DNA of 64,000 nt from Erysipelotrichaceae bacterium (GCA_021201315.1 JAJQFG010000104.1:60693-124692); one strand, 5' to 3'. Shown: positions 39,166 to 48,484, numbered from the stretch's first letter. Numbers and translations are program-made. The notes: generated by a model not told the origin, from the sequence alone.

Positions 39166-40449
39166 TTATTCGTAGAATTCAAATTCAAAGTCTAAAATGA
39201 CAACCGTATCTCCTGATTCACATCCAGCTTTGCGTAAAGCATCATCCAAACCAATTTGACGCATTTTTAAAGCAAAACGTTTAACACCATCATCACTACC
39301 TAAAGAAGACATTTGAACAATTCTTTCAACCTTAGGACCATCAACACGCCAATAATGATTTCCTAAATTATGTATTTCATAACCTTTTTTGTCTTTACTT
39401 TCGTAAGTATAAAGCACACTGTTTTCAATTTCTTCTTCATCATCAAAGATTGGTGTTTGATCTAATAAATCAGCAATTGCATATAATGGTAAATCTACAC
39501 CTTCTCCAATTAATGCAATAACTGGAAATACTTGAACTTCATCGCCAACTTTTTCTTTAAATCGTTTTAAGTTTTCTTCAGCATTATCTTCATCCATCTT
39601 ATTAGCAATAACAATTTGTGGACGATCCAATAAATGATATTGATATTCACCCAATTCTTTATTAATAGCTAAATAGTCTTCATAAGGATCTCTACCATCA
39701 TTGCCACTCATATCAACGATATGAACAATAACACGACATCTTTCAATATGTCTTAAAAATTGATGTCCCAATCCTTTGCCTTGAGATGCACCTTCAATAA
39801 GACCTGGTAAATCTGCCATAACAAATGATCGACCATCTTTAGCTTGTACAACACCTAAATTAGGCACAATAGTGGTAAAAGGATAATCAGCAATCTCTGG
39901 TTTAGCACGTGAAACAACTGATAATAATGTTGATTTACCAACAGAAGGGAAACCAACAAGACCAACATCAGCTAGTAATTTTAATTCAATAATTAAATTG
40001 AATTTTTCGCCAGGTTCACCACGTTCACAAATTGTTGGTGCTGGATTTCTACTGGTTGCAAAGCGTGCATTACCTCGTCCACCACGACCACCTTTGGCAA
40101 TCACAACACGTTGTCCATCACGTGTTAAGTCTGCTAATTTTTTATTGGTATCTTCATCATAAATAACACTACCAACAGGTACTTTTAACACCAAATCATC
40201 AGCATCTGCACCATGCATTTTTTTATTCATTCCCTGTTGTCCAGCTCTGGCTTTATAACTACGATGATATCTAAAATCTAATAAAGTTGATAAAGAATGT
40301 GTAGCTTCAAAAATAATACTACCACCCTTACCACCATCTCCACCATAAGGACCACCTTTTGGTACATAGGCTTCTTTTCTAAAAGATACAATACCGTCTC
40401 CTCCTTTACCAGATTCGACGTATATTTTTACTTTATCAACGAATTTCAT
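39166..40449 (-). CDS. obgE: GTPase ObgE/CgtA
   Basis: Obg acts in 50S ribosome assembly and stress control; in Bacillus it is also needed for sporulation entry. This 427-aa protein has the glycine-rich Obg domain (1-158, [14 protein letters not shown]), the G domain (GFPSVGKST near 165, [14 protein letters not shown]), and the C-terminal OCT domain found in Firmicutes (about 350-427). Most of the gene uses a terminator-spaced unit after rpmA. No hairpin follows its stop before the toxin module promoter, so it may read into the antitoxin. Confidence 0.97.
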   Translation of the reverse strand: MKFVDKVKIYVESGKGGDGIVSFRKEAYVPKGGPYGGDGGKGGSIIFEATHSLSTLLDFRYHRSYKARAGQQGMNKKMHGADADDLVLKVPVGSVIYDEDTNKKLADLTRDGQRVVIAKGGRGGRGNARFATSRNPAPTICERGEPGEKFNLIIELKLLADVGLVGFPSVGKSTLLSVVSRAKPEIADYPFTTIVPNLGVVQAKDGRSFVMADLPGLIEGASQGKGLGHQFLRHIERCRVIVHIVDMSGNDGRDPYEDYLAINKELGEYQYHLLDRPQIVIANKMDEDNAEENLKRFKEKVGDEVQVFPVIALIGEGVDLPLYAIADLLDQTPIFDDEEEIENSVLYTYESKDKKGYEIHNLGNHYWRVDGPKVERIVQMSSLGSDDGVKRFALKMRQIGLDDALRKAGCESGDTVVILDFEFEFYE

Positions 40450-40467
40450 CTATTCACCTTCCTTTTA

Positions 40468-40493
40468 TAAAAAAGAACCTCAACCGAGGTTCT
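40468..40493 (-). terminator. Terminator between rpmA and obgE
   Basis: Stem AGAACCTC/GAGGTTCT (40474-40481, 40486-40493), AACC loop, T6 on the minus strand, 3 nt after the rpmA stop. Confidence 0.85.
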
Positions 40494-40495
40494 CA

Positions 40496-40780
40496 TTAAG
40501 CTTGAGGATATACAGAAACTTGCTTTCTATTTTTTCCTAATCTCTCATATTTAACAACACCATCAACTAATGCAAATAAAGTGTCATCTCCACCTCTACC
40601 TACATTTGTCCCAGGATGAATCTTAGTTCCTCTTTGTCTGTAAATAATAGAACCAGCATGACAGCTTTGGCCATCAGATAATTTCACACCTAATCTTTTT
40701 GCATGAGAATCACGACCGTTCTTAGTAGAACTAACACCCTTTTTAGATGCAAATAATTGTAAATCTAATTTAAACATCAT
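40496..40780 (-). CDS. rpmA: 50S ribosomal protein L27 with Prp-cleaved leader
   Basis: This 94-aa protein has the L27 body ([32 protein letters not shown]). The N-terminal extension [15 protein letters not shown] contains the LQLFA site that Firmicutes remove with the cysteine protease Prp, encoded just upstream. Removal exposes the tail that reaches the peptidyl-transferase centre. Second ATG at 40777 is also possible. Confidence 0.97.
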   Translation of the reverse strand: MMFKLDLQLFASKKGVSSTKNGRDSHAKRLGVKLSDGQSCHAGSIIYRQRGTKIHPGTNVGRGGDDTLFALVDGVVKYERLGKNRKQVSVYPQA

Positions 40781-40784
40781 GGTT

Positions 40785-41102
40785 TTATACCTCCATCTTT
40801 ATAATTTTTAAATATTCACCATAAGATTCTTCAATTGTTTCTAAAATTGTTTCAAATGTCTCTAGTACCACTTGATGCAATTTCTCAAATTGATTAACAT
40901 ATATACGGCAATACCCTGCTTGTAAGTCAATACTTCCATATTCAAGGAAATTACATTTAACAAGTTCATTACAAATACCAACACATGTTGTACTAACACC
41001 AGCGCAAACAAGATCATGTCCATATTCATCGCTATCAGCATGTCCTGATACTTCTATTTCAAGGATATTACATTCTTCTTTTACTATTTTAACATTAACC
41101 AT
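40785..41102 (-). CDS. prp: Ribosomal-processing cysteine protease Prp
   Basis: This 105-aa protease has its catalytic His in GHADSDEYG (about 21) and Cys in [10 protein letters not shown] (about 33). It cleaves the L27 leader and sits between rplU and rpmA as in most Firmicutes. The ATG at 41102 overlaps the rplU stop by 8 nt; a longer frame beginning with TTG further inside rplU is less likely. Ribosome site is weak, suggesting coupling to rplU translation. Confidence 0.93.
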   Translation of the reverse strand: MVNVKIVKEECNILEIEVSGHADSDEYGHDLVCAGVSTTCVGICNELVKCNFLEYGSIDLQAGYCRIYVNQFEKLHQVVLETFETILETIEESYGEYLKIIKMEV

Positions 41103-41400
41103 TAATAGCTTCAATTAATAATTTTGTATAAGGTTGTCTGTGACCTTGTTTTTTATGATAATTCTTTTTTGGATTATATTTGTAGACAGTAACCTTTTTT
41201 TCTTTTCCTTGTTTTTCAACTTTAGCGTTAACACTGGCATCCTTAATATAAGGATTACCAATCTTAGCACCTTCAGAAATATATAAAACTTTATCTAAAG
41301 TGATTTCCTCACCTTCAGCTACATCTAATTTTTCTACAAAAATACTTTGTCCAACTTCAACCTTAAATTGTTTTCCACCTGTTTCAACAACTGCGTACAT
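41095..41400 (-). CDS. rplU: 50S ribosomal protein L21
   Basis: This 101-aa protein starts [15 protein letters not shown] and ends with the [16 protein letters not shown] region typical of L21. AAGGAGG is 6 nt before the ATG at 41400. The open frame continues upstream through the leader RNA and is not coding. The first gene of rplU-prp-rpmA. Confidence 0.97.
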   Translation of the reverse strand: MYAVVETGGKQFKVEVGQSIFVEKLDVAEGEEITLDKVLYISEGAKIGNPYIKDASVNAKVEKQGKEKKVTVYKYNPKKNYHKKQGHRQPYTKLLIEAING

Positions 41401-41498
41401 GATGTACCTCCTTCTATATAATATTCCAAGACTCGCCAACCAAGGCAGCAAAAGCATTTAATACCTTTTATGCGCGGTTGTAGCTAGAGGTCTACAAC
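41401..41498 (-). ncRNA. Ribosomal protein L21 leader (autoregulatory)
   Basis: The 5' UTR of about 98 nt has a stem TTGTAG/CTACAA around the sequence acctctag, then CCGCGCA and a conserved-looking GCTGCCTTGGTTGGCGAG before the ribosome site. These agree with my memory of the Firmicutes L21 leader family. Likely binds L21 to regulate the operon. Confidence 0.6.
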
Positions 41499-41504
41499 AA
41501 GTGT

Positions 41505-41533
41505 ATAATAGCATTTTATCGCTTTATCGTCAA
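41505..41533 (-). promoter_or_regulatory. Promoter of rplU-prp-rpmA
   Basis: TTGACG (41533-41528), 17-nt spacer, TATTAT (41510-41505). The -35 box overlaps the xerC stop codon (41530-41532). Confidence 0.78.
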
Positions 41534-42465
41534 TCATTTTTTAAATTATTTCGAGGATCATTTTTTAAATTATTTCGAGGATGAGAATGATCATAGACTT
41601 CTTTAAGATGTTGTATAGATACATGGGTATAAATTTGTGTAGTTGAAAGAGACGCATGTCCTAATAATTCTTGAACCAAACGAATATCAATACCCTCTTC
41701 TAATAAATGAGTCGCAAATGAATGTCTAAAAGTATGAGGATGAATTTTTTTAGTTGGATCATAATTTTTGGCTACTCTATCAACGATATTTTCGACACCA
41801 CGATTTGTCAGTTTTTTTCCATATTTATTGATAAATACATAATCATGGTCTTCATGATATTTATCCATAATTTCTTTTCGATCATCTTGAATATAATTTT
41901 GTAAGCATTCACCTGCAAAATCATGAAAAGGAACATAACGATCCTTTTTACCTTTACCATGTATTAATAATACTTGTCTAGAAAAATCAATTTGTTTTAA
42001 AGTTAAATTAACTACTTCACTACATCTTAACCCTGATGCATACATTAACTCTAGCATGGCTTGATTTCTTCTACCTAAAGATGTAGAAGTATCAATACTA
42101 TCTAATAAATCCATCATTTCATCAATATACAAAACATCTGGATTTCTTTGGCCAACTTTTAAGGAATCAACTTCTAAAAATGGATTATCATTAATATAAT
42201 CTTCATTTTGCATAAATTTATAAAATCCACGTAAAGATGATATTTTTCGATTGATTGTTTTAGAAGCTAATGCATCTTGATGAAGCATTGCTAAATAACC
42301 TCTTATATCTTGGTAAGTCACTGATAAGCAATCATCAATCGATTGTTGTGTTAGATAATTAAAAAACGAATCAATGTCTCTTTCATATTCTTTTATCGTT
42401 AGAGATGAATAGTCTTTTTGATAATGTAGATAGTCTAGATATTCTTTTTTATATTGATTGTTCAT
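41530..42465 (-). CDS. xerC: Tyrosine recombinase XerC (CodV-like)
   Basis: This 311-aa protein has an N-terminal SAM-like core-binding domain (about 1-90) and a catalytic domain with ASGLRCSE (Arg), [12 protein letters not shown] (HxxR), [14 protein letters not shown] (His and Tyr). It resolves chromosome dimers with XerD. Its position after trmFO and topA matches Bacillus codV, so a housekeeping Xer is more likely than a phage integrase. The last 16 residues are a duplicated octapeptide (PRNNLKND twice), from a 24-bp duplication at the 3' end. Confidence 0.9.
   Translation of the reverse strand: MNNQYKKEYLDYLHYQKDYSSLTIKEYERDIDSFFNYLTQQSIDDCLSVTYQDIRGYLAMLHQDALASKTINRKISSLRGFYKFMQNEDYINDNPFLEVDSLKVGQRNPDVLYIDEMMDLLDSIDTSTSLGRRNQAMLELMYASGLRCSEVVNLTLKQIDFSRQVLLIHGKGKKDRYVPFHDFAGECLQNYIQDDRKEIMDKYHEDHDYVFINKYGKKLTNRGVENIVDRVAKNYDPTKKIHPHTFRHSFATHLLEEGIDIRLVQELLGHASLSTTQIYTHVSIQHLKEVYDHSHPRNNLKNDPRNNLKND
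41534..41581. repeat. 24-bp tandem duplication at the xerC 3' end
   Basis: Identical units at 41534-41557 and 41558-41581 encode PRNNLKND twice on the minus strand. The duplication abuts the -35 box of the rplU promoter. Confidence 0.9.
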
Positions 42466-43738
42466 CTATGAATTCCTTCATTTCATTAATAGCACGCGTA
42501 GCATAGGCTGCTTTTCTTTCTTTTTTCTTAACCCTTATTTCTAAATCAGGTAAAATTCCAAAATTGGCTTTCATTGGTTGAAAATTATTTTTACTAGCAT
42601 GTGTAATATAATAAGCCAATGATCCCATAACACTATTTTTTGGATAAACCACCGGATCCAAACCATTGATATAACGAGCCATATTAATACCAGCAACCAA
42701 ACCACTTTGAGCTGATTCAACATAACCCTCTACTCCTGTCATTTGACCAGCAAAATAAAGATCTTCACGATTTATAAATTGATACGTAGGTTTTAAGCAA
42801 ACAGGAGAACATATATAAGAGTTACGATGCATCACGCCATATCTAACTATTTCAGCATTTTCTAAACCTGGAATCATATGAATAATACGTTTTTGCTCGC
42901 CCCACTTTAAATGTGTTTGAAAACCAACAATATTATATAAAGAACCAATAGCATTATCCATTCTAAGTTGTACAACCGCATGAAATCTATGTCCATCCTT
43001 TTCCAAACCAACTGGTTTCATAGGACCAAATAATAAGGTTTGTTTTCCTCTTTGGGCCATAACCTCAAAAGGCATACATCCTTCAAAAAACTTTTCATCT
43101 TCTTCTTTAACTGTTTCACCATGGATTAATGCATCATAAAAAGCATCAAATTGAGATTCATCCATAGGACAATTAATATATTCACCATCACCCTTATCAT
43201 AGCGTGATTTATAATAAGCTTTTCTAAAATCTATACTTTCCTTAGTGACAATGGGAGCTGCAGCATCGTAAAAATAAAAATATTCCTCATTTAATAATGT
43301 TTTAATTGATGATGATAAAGCATCACTGGTTAAAGGACCAGTAGCAATGATTGTAGGCGTATCAGGAATGATTTTTACTTCTTCATGTTTCACTTCTACT
43401 AAAGGATGATTGATTATATAATCTGTAATATCTTGAGAAAAACCATAGCGATCTACAGCAAGTGAACCACCTGCTGGCACACGATGCTTTTGTGCCATCT
43501 TTATTATTAAACTATCATGCATACGCATTTCTTCTTTTAATACACCTACAGCATTATTCAAGCCTTCAGCACGTAAAGAATTAGAACAAACAAGTTCAGC
43601 AAAATATTCAGTTTTATGAGCTCCAGTCATTTTAGCAGGTCGCATTTCATAAAGTGTAACAGGTATACCACGTTTAATCAATTGATAGGTTGCTTCAACA
43701 CCTGCCAAACCTCCACCAATAACATTTACTTTTTTCAT
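42449..43738 (-). CDS. trmFO: tRNA m5U54 methyltransferase TrmFO
   Basis: This 429-aa FAD- and folate-dependent enzyme makes ribothymidine at tRNA position 54. It starts [15 protein letters not shown] (FAD-binding), with [24 protein letters not shown] and [17 protein letters not shown]. Overlaps xerC by 17 nt. Order topA-trmFO-xerC is conserved in Firmicutes. Confidence 0.96.
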   Translation of the reverse strand: MKKVNVIGGGLAGVEATYQLIKRGIPVTLYEMRPAKMTGAHKTEYFAELVCSNSLRAEGLNNAVGVLKEEMRMHDSLIIKMAQKHRVPAGGSLAVDRYGFSQDITDYIINHPLVEVKHEEVKIIPDTPTIIATGPLTSDALSSSIKTLLNEEYFYFYDAAAPIVTKESIDFRKAYYKSRYDKGDGEYINCPMDESQFDAFYDALIHGETVKEEDEKFFEGCMPFEVMAQRGKQTLLFGPMKPVGLEKDGHRFHAVVQLRMDNAIGSLYNIVGFQTHLKWGEQKRIIHMIPGLENAEIVRYGVMHRNSYICSPVCLKPTYQFINREDLYFAGQMTGVEGYVESAQSGLVAGINMARYINGLDPVVYPKNSVMGSLAYYITHASKNNFQPMKANFGILPDLEIRVKKKERKAAYATRAINEMKEFIDEQSI

Positions 43739-43753
43739 TGTATCAGTCCTTTC

Positions 43754-43773
43754 AAAAAAATCCTAAATTAGGA
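43754..43773 (-). terminator. Weak terminator-like hairpin after topA
   Basis: A short stem TCCTA/TAGGA (43761-43765, 43769-43773) followed by T7 on the minus strand. Only 5 bp, so termination may be partial. Confidence 0.4.
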
Positions 43774-45858
43774 CTTCTTTTCTTTAATAATCGTCTTACA
43801 TTTAGGATAATTAGAGCAAGCCTTAAACTGTCCCCAACGTCCATTTTTTATAACAATCGGACTACCACATTTTGGGCACACTTCATCTGTCTCAATAGGC
43901 TGTTGTTTAGCTTTCTTTTCATTTTTAATATATTTACATTCTGGATAAGAAGAACAAGCCTGAAAACGTCCATAACGTCCTGTTTTATAAACCATCGGAG
44001 ACCCACACTTAGGGCAAGTTTCTCCTGTATATTCTACTTCCTTAGGTTCTTTTTTGATATACTTACATTTTGGATAAGAAGAACAAGCCACAAAATCACC
44101 ATATCTACCTTTTCTTATCACTAAATCTGAACCACATTCTGGACATTTTTCACCAGTTTTTTCTGGTTCTACCTGTTCCATCTTTTCATATGCATTTTCT
44201 AATAAAGGTTCAAAACGTTCCTCAAAAGAAGACAAAGCATGAACATAATTATCATTACCTTCTGCTATTTCATCTAATACTTTTTCCATTTGTGCAGTAT
44301 ATTCAACATTAATAATACTATCAAAATAAGCAACAAGCTGACTATTCGTTAATTTACCAGATTCAGTAGGCTTAAATGTTCGATCAACCATTTCAACATA
44401 ACGTCTTGTAACAATCGTATCAATAATACTAGCATAAGTACTAGGTCTACCGATGCCTAATTCTTCTAACTCTCTAATAAGCTTAGCTTCAGTATATCGT
44501 GCTGGTGGTTTTGTAAAGTGTTGAGACTTTTTAATATCTTGACTTAATAATAATTCATGAATATCCACTTCTGGTAAAATCTCATCATTTTGTTTTTCAT
44601 ATTGACTATAAACACGTAAATAACCATCAAAAACAATAACTGAACCACTTGATTTAAATTCATAATTATTATTTTCTAATAAAATAGTAGTAGCGTTAAA
44701 TGAAGCACTAGCCATTAGCGAAGCTAATGCACGTGCATAAATTAAAGCATATAATTTATATTCATCATTCGTTAAATAATGTTTAACACTTTCAGGTGTA
44801 CGTAATACACTAGTTGGTCGAATCGCTTCATGAGCATCTTGCACATTTTCTTTTTTCTTACTAGTTTTTACTTTACCAACATAATTTTTACCATATTTTT
44901 CGCCAATATATTTCTTTGCTTCGCTTACGAACGAATCAGATAAACGAATAGAATCTGTACGCATATAAGTGATTAAACCTACAGTCTCATTACCTATATC
45001 TACACCTTCATAAAGTTTCTGAGCTATTTGCATAGTTTTTCTAGCTTTGAAATTGAGTTTTGAAGAAGCTTCTTGTTGTAATGTTGATGTAATGAATGGT
45101 GGTTTTGAAGCACGTTTCTTTTGTGTTTTTTTCACATCTGAAACCATAAATTCTTTATTTAATGATGCAAAAACATGATTTGTTTCTTCTTCATTCTTTA
45201 ATTCAATTTTCTTTCCTTGATATTTAGAAAGTTCAGCCTCAAAATTAATACCATTTTTTTCAAATAATGCCTTAATACGCCAATATTCTTCAGGAACAAA
45301 TGCCTCAATCTCGGCCTCTTTTTCACAAATCAATCTCAAAGCAACTGATTGTACACGCCCAGCTGATTTTGACTTAATCTTTTTCTGCAATAATTTTGAT
45401 AATTTAAAACCAATAATACGATCTAAAACACGTCTTGTTTCCTGTGACTTAACTAAATTTTGATCAATCTGTCTAGGATTTTCTAAAGCATGAACAACCG
45501 CATCTTTTGTAACTTCGTTAAACACAATACGATTATCCAAACTTTGATCTAATCCTAATACCTCTGCCAAATGCCAAGATATAGCTTCCCCTTCTCTATC
45601 AGGGTCGGTTGCCAAATAAACATAATCAGCATTTTTAACCGATTTTTTTAATTCCTTAACAACATCTTTCTTATCTTTATTTATAACATAATGAGGCTTG
45701 AAATTATCTTCAATATCAACTCCAAGTCCACCTTTTCCACTTGTGGCTAAGTCTCTAATATGTCCTTTAGAAGAAGTTGCTTCATAATCTGAACCAAGAT
45801 ATTTTTCAATTGTTTTAGATTTAGAAGGTGATTCTACAATCACTAAATTCTTTCCCAT
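43768..45858 (-). CDS. topA: DNA topoisomerase I
   Basis: This 696-aa type IA enzyme relaxes negative supercoils. The Toprim domain starts KNLVIVESPSKSKTIEKYL with DPDREGEA; the catalytic Tyr is in GLITYMRTDS (about 300). Three Cys4 zinc ribbons end the protein: CPECGSDLV..., CPKCGSPMV... and CPKCGSPIV... (about 575-690), each followed by YPKCK/YPECK. Size and ribbon number match Bacillus TopA. Confidence 0.97.
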   Translation of the reverse strand: MGKNLVIVESPSKSKTIEKYLGSDYEATSSKGHIRDLATSGKGGLGVDIEDNFKPHYVINKDKKDVVKELKKSVKNADYVYLATDPDREGEAISWHLAEVLGLDQSLDNRIVFNEVTKDAVVHALENPRQIDQNLVKSQETRRVLDRIIGFKLSKLLQKKIKSKSAGRVQSVALRLICEKEAEIEAFVPEEYWRIKALFEKNGINFEAELSKYQGKKIELKNEEETNHVFASLNKEFMVSDVKKTQKKRASKPPFITSTLQQEASSKLNFKARKTMQIAQKLYEGVDIGNETVGLITYMRTDSIRLSDSFVSEAKKYIGEKYGKNYVGKVKTSKKKENVQDAHEAIRPTSVLRTPESVKHYLTNDEYKLYALIYARALASLMASASFNATTILLENNNYEFKSSGSVIVFDGYLRVYSQYEKQNDEILPEVDIHELLLSQDIKKSQHFTKPPARYTEAKLIRELEELGIGRPSTYASIIDTIVTRRYVEMVDRTFKPTESGKLTNSQLVAYFDSIINVEYTAQMEKVLDEIAEGNDNYVHALSSFEERFEPLLENAYEKMEQVEPEKTGEKCPECGSDLVIRKGRYGDFVACSSYPKCKYIKKEPKEVEYTGETCPKCGSPMVYKTGRYGRFQACSSYPECKYIKNEKKAKQQPIETDEVCPKCGSPIVIKNGRWGQFKACSNYPKCKTIIKEKKS

Positions 45859-45905
45859 AATATACCTCCTAGCTTTTTCTATTATTATTTGTTTTTTTTA
45901 ATTTG

Positions 45906-46670
45906 TCAATGAAAATCTTCATCTTCCATAATATCACTCACATTTAATACTAACGTAGCTCCCTGTCTAATTAATTCATTACAGCCATTATAATCATTAT
46001 AACGAGATGGTACACAATAAATTGTTTTTCCTTGTTCTAAAGCATAACCAGCTGTAATCATCGTACCACTTTTAATTCTTGCTTCAGTAATCAAAATAGA
46101 ATCTGATAAACCTGCAATAATACGATTACGAAATGGAAACTGCTTTTTAGATGGGGTTGTAAGATGGGGATATTCACTCATAACTAATTGATTTTTCTTT
46201 AATTCATCATATAAGGAACGATTTTCTTTAGGATATATATAATCAATACCCGTTCCTAATATTGCAATTGTAGAACCATGATTACTGATTGCAGTCAAAT
46301 GAGAAACTGTATCAACACCTTTTGCCATACCACTAACTATCGTATAATGATTGAAAATCAAATTTTTTGCAAAATATTCCGTAGCTTGTTTACCATATGG
46401 ACTCATTTGACGCATCCCTACTATACCAATCGTTTTATTATTTACCAAATCCAAATTTCCATAATAATATAATACATATGGCGGTGCATTCATAGTTTTT
46501 AATCTTTCAGGATAATCTTTACTCAATAGTGTTGTATACTTACAATTCATTACTTTTAACATATCCTTAAATAAAATCAAATCAATCTCCTCATGTTCCT
46601 TAATTGCTTTTGTAATTTTATTAAAATCTCCATGATACTTCAATGATAAATACAATAATGTTTGTTCCAT
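45906..46670 (-). CDS. dprA: DNA processing protein DprA
   Basis: DprA loads RecA on incoming single-stranded DNA. The 254-aa Rossmann domain shows GIVGMRQMSPYG, VSGMAKGVDTVSH, AILGTGIDYIYP, FPFRNRIIAGLSD and KSGTMITAGYALEQG. It is on the short side, with little beyond the core. Its first 16 codons and ribosome site lie inside a 61-bp sequence repeated at 48395-48455, on the far side of the AbiE module. That suggests an insertion rebuilt its 5' end; transcription may now come from the AbiE promoter. Confidence 0.95.
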   Translation of the reverse strand: MEQTLLYLSLKYHGDFNKITKAIKEHEEIDLILFKDMLKVMNCKYTTLLSKDYPERLKTMNAPPYVLYYYGNLDLVNNKTIGIVGMRQMSPYGKQATEYFAKNLIFNHYTIVSGMAKGVDTVSHLTAISNHGSTIAILGTGIDYIYPKENRSLYDELKKNQLVMSEYPHLTTPSKKQFPFRNRIIAGLSDSILITEARIKSGTMITAGYALEQGKTIYCVPSRYNDYNGCNELIRQGATLVLNVSDIMEDEDFH

Positions 46671-46683
46671 AATTTTCCTCCAA
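46623..46683. repeat. 61-bp flanking direct repeat, dprA-proximal copy
   Basis: 60 of 61 bp match 48395-48455; the one difference is 46676 (T versus A). It covers the first 16 codons of dprA, the ATG and GGAGG. It ends 7 bp before the AbiEii stop codon, so the repeat is the exact edge of the inserted module. Confidence 0.93.
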
Positions 46684-46690
46684 TAAAATT

Positions 46691-47599
46691 TTACATTTCT
46701 TTACCCATCCATATACACAAACAACTATTCCATTTTTTCATACATACAGAATCATTTATAATACACAACCATATAGGAAAAAGAAAATAGTAAATACCTT
46801 CTATTACAATTGAAAAAGATAACTCTTCATCATTGATTGTATGAACAAACGATTGCCATCTTAACTCCATATCTTTATTTAAAGCTAATGATTTTAAATG
46901 AATCAGACTATCTTTATTATATTTTGTATGTCTATGTATAATTGTTTCATTGATGGCATGTTGTAATTCTCTGCCATCAAAATCAAAACATCTCGATAAA
47001 TAATAAATATCGTAAAAATCCTTCATTCTGCTAGAAAGCTCAAATCTTTGTAATATCGCCTCGAATTTCTCAGCAATTGTACTCTCCAAAGAGTAAGTGT
47101 ATATAATAGGTGATTCGAATTCTGGTAACTGAGTATTCACTTTTCTTTCAATCGGACAAGGCCATATCATATCACCAATACCTATATCAATATGAAAAGG
47201 AACACGTATATTTCTTATCATACCAATAAGTTGTACACATGTTCCTTGATATTTCTTTTCCGGTGTGATTTTATGACATCCCACTATTTTAAAATGTATG
47301 AAATCATTTGATGATGGAGAATCGATGATTTCTTGAATCATCGATTGTATATTTTTTAAAGATCCTGGAAAATTTTGTAAAAGAAAATCCACATCAAGTG
47401 TGGATCTACTCTCAAAGTTTGTTAAAATATATATAAATAGACCACCTTTCAATATTAATGCATGACTATACTTTGAGAAAGAAAGTCTTCTCAAGAATTC
47501 TTCTTGCATTAGCAATTGCAAACATTGTTGATAACTAACTTCTAAAAGAACTGATCTATTTTTTAATCTTGACAATACCGATGAAACATAATCTTTCAT
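46691..47599 (-). CDS. AbiEii family nucleotidyltransferase toxin (type IV TA)
   Basis: AbiEii-type toxins are nucleotidyltransferases; some members modify tRNA 3' ends and abort phage infection. This 302-aa protein has the DUF1814/NTase motif LKGGLFIYILTNF then RSTLDVDFLL (GG and DxD, about 47-75). Later it carries VPFHIDIGIGD and YSLESTIAEKFEAILQR (catalytic Lys region) and SSRMKDFYDIYYL. The ATG at 47599 shares a base with the AbiEi stop (TAATG). Nothing nearby resembles a mobile-element enzyme. The last 30 residues are hydrophobic and Cys-rich, unlike typical members. Confidence 0.85.
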   Translation of the reverse strand: MKDYVSSVLSRLKNRSVLLEVSYQQCLQLLMQEEFLRRLSFSKYSHALILKGGLFIYILTNFESRSTLDVDFLLQNFPGSLKNIQSMIQEIIDSPSSNDFIHFKIVGCHKITPEKKYQGTCVQLIGMIRNIRVPFHIDIGIGDMIWPCPIERKVNTQLPEFESPIIYTYSLESTIAEKFEAILQRFELSSRMKDFYDIYYLSRCFDFDGRELQHAINETIIHRHTKYNKDSLIHLKSLALNKDMELRWQSFVHTINDEELSFSIVIEGIYYFLFPIWLCIINDSVCMKKWNSCLCIWMGKEM

Positions 47600-48204
47600 T
47601 ATAACCACACTCCTATTATATTTTTAACCTTGTTCTCAATTCTTAATATTTTTGCATATGATAAAAGATTTACAATATTCTTTTGCGGATCAGCTATATA
47701 TCTTTGAATAGCTTCATTAAAAACCTCTCGATCCATATGATTCATGTTCTTTAGAATATCACAAATAGTACGATCTCTATCATAAATGCATATTTTGATA
47801 TCATTAATTATACATTCATCAACACCAATGCTAAGTGTATGCGAATCTAATCGTTTCGCTTTTATTTTTAAATAATCATTTTTCAATCGATTTCTTGAAA
47901 TATTTTTATCAATCGCAATATGCCATTCTCTTGGATTTCTATTACTATAATCATAATAGATTAAAGCAGACTCATTACATATAATGGCATTTGGATAAAG
48001 TTTTTTGATAATCATAATATCTCCATAATCCATAACATCACACCAATGATAATATCCTCTTCTTATTTTCTCTATCATGCCATTTTCTAAAAGAATTCTA
48101 ATATCATCATAATATATTTTTTCAATAGTTAATTCTGATGTTTTCATAACACCATTATAATTCATAAATATTCTTCTTATTCTTTCTAATTTATTTTCGT
48201 TCAT
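47599..48204 (-). CDS. AbiEi family antitoxin (type IV TA)
   Basis: This 201-aa protein has an N-terminal winged helix (GVMKTSELTIEKIYYDDIRILLENGMIEK in two parts: MKTSELTIEKIYY and ILLENGMIEKIRRGYY) and a C-terminal AbiEi domain (YPNAIICNESALIYYDY, REWHIAID, IYDRDRTICDILK). AbiEi proteins repress their own promoter and block the toxin without stable contact. A perfect inverted repeat lies between its promoter and start. Ribosome site AGGAG 6 nt before ATG. Confidence 0.85.
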   Translation of the reverse strand: MNENKLERIRRIFMNYNGVMKTSELTIEKIYYDDIRILLENGMIEKIRRGYYHWCDVMDYGDIMIIKKLYPNAIICNESALIYYDYSNRNPREWHIAIDKNISRNRLKNDYLKIKAKRLDSHTLSIGVDECIINDIKICIYDRDRTICDILKNMNHMDREVFNEAIQRYIADPQKNIVNLLSYAKILRIENKVKNIIGVWL

Positions 48205-48223
48205 TTTATTCTCCTATCAAACT

Positions 48224-48249
48224 ACACCTTATTAAATATTTAAAGGTGT
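48224..48249 (-). promoter_or_regulatory. Likely AbiEi operator (inverted repeat)
   Basis: ACACCTT (48224-48230) and AAGGTGT (48243-48249) flank a 12-bp centre that is itself nearly palindromic (TTAAATATTTAA). It sits just downstream of the -10 box. AbiEi proteins of known systems bind inverted repeats in their promoter. Confidence 0.65.
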
Positions 48250-48259
48250 GCTTTAATAT

Positions 48260-48288
48260 ATTATAATAACTATAAAATATAAAATCAA
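48260..48288 (-). promoter_or_regulatory. Promoter of abiEi-abiEii
   Basis: TTGATT (48288-48283), 17-nt spacer, perfect TATAAT (48265-48260). Transcripts could continue through dprA-topA because no hairpin is visible after AbiEii. Confidence 0.78.
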
Positions 48289-48322
48289 CATCAGTAAACT
48301 AAATTTTATAAAAATAAATATA

Positions 48323-48442
48323 CTATTTTTTGCATCTTGGTGGACTATGTGATAGTTTTTCAAAATAATTATTACTAGCAATAAAACACTTATAAAAATC
48401 TCCATGATACTTCAATGATAAATACAATAATGTTTGTTCCAT
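48323..48442 (-). pseudogene. Truncated 5' fragment of dprA (dprA')
   Basis: Starting at ATG 48442 with GGAGG upstream, 16 codons are identical to DprA (MEQTLLYLSLKYHGDF). The frame then runs into unrelated sequence for 23 codons and stops. It is the left-over start of the ancestral dprA, still behind the original upstream region, separated from the intact gene by the AbiE module. Confidence 0.85.
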
Positions 48443-48455
48443 AATTTACCTCCAA
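48395..48455. repeat. 61-bp flanking direct repeat, promoter-proximal copy
   Basis: Partner of 46623-46683. The distance between copies is 1,772 bp and encloses only abiEi, abiEii, their promoter and operator, and the tail of dprA'. Confidence 0.93.
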
Positions 48456-48484
48456 AAAAAGAGATCAAAATAAACCTCCTTACT

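Noticed and set aside
38385-39166. Target-site duplication around the type III module
   Set aside because: I compared the obgE-proximal and ruvA-proximal edges and found no direct repeat like that at AbiE; only AT-rich similarity.
41401-41457. N-terminal extension of L21
   Set aside because: The frame is open, but it crosses the leader RNA and the ribosome site for MYAVVE.
41530-42465. Phage or island integrase that moved the AbiE module
   Set aside because: The gene fits the conserved topA-trmFO-xerC order and is a housekeeping Xer; no link to the 61-bp repeats is visible.
43738-44312. Plus-strand ORFs opposite topA
   Set aside because: They mirror the repeated zinc-ribbon codons of topA and have no ribosome site or family similarity.
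48412-48468. 18-residue TTG-started leader ORF before dprA'
   Set aside because: AAGGAGG with 6-nt spacing is good, but the peptide (MISFFGGKLWNKHYCIYH) overlaps the dprA ribosome site and has no comparative support; not annotated.
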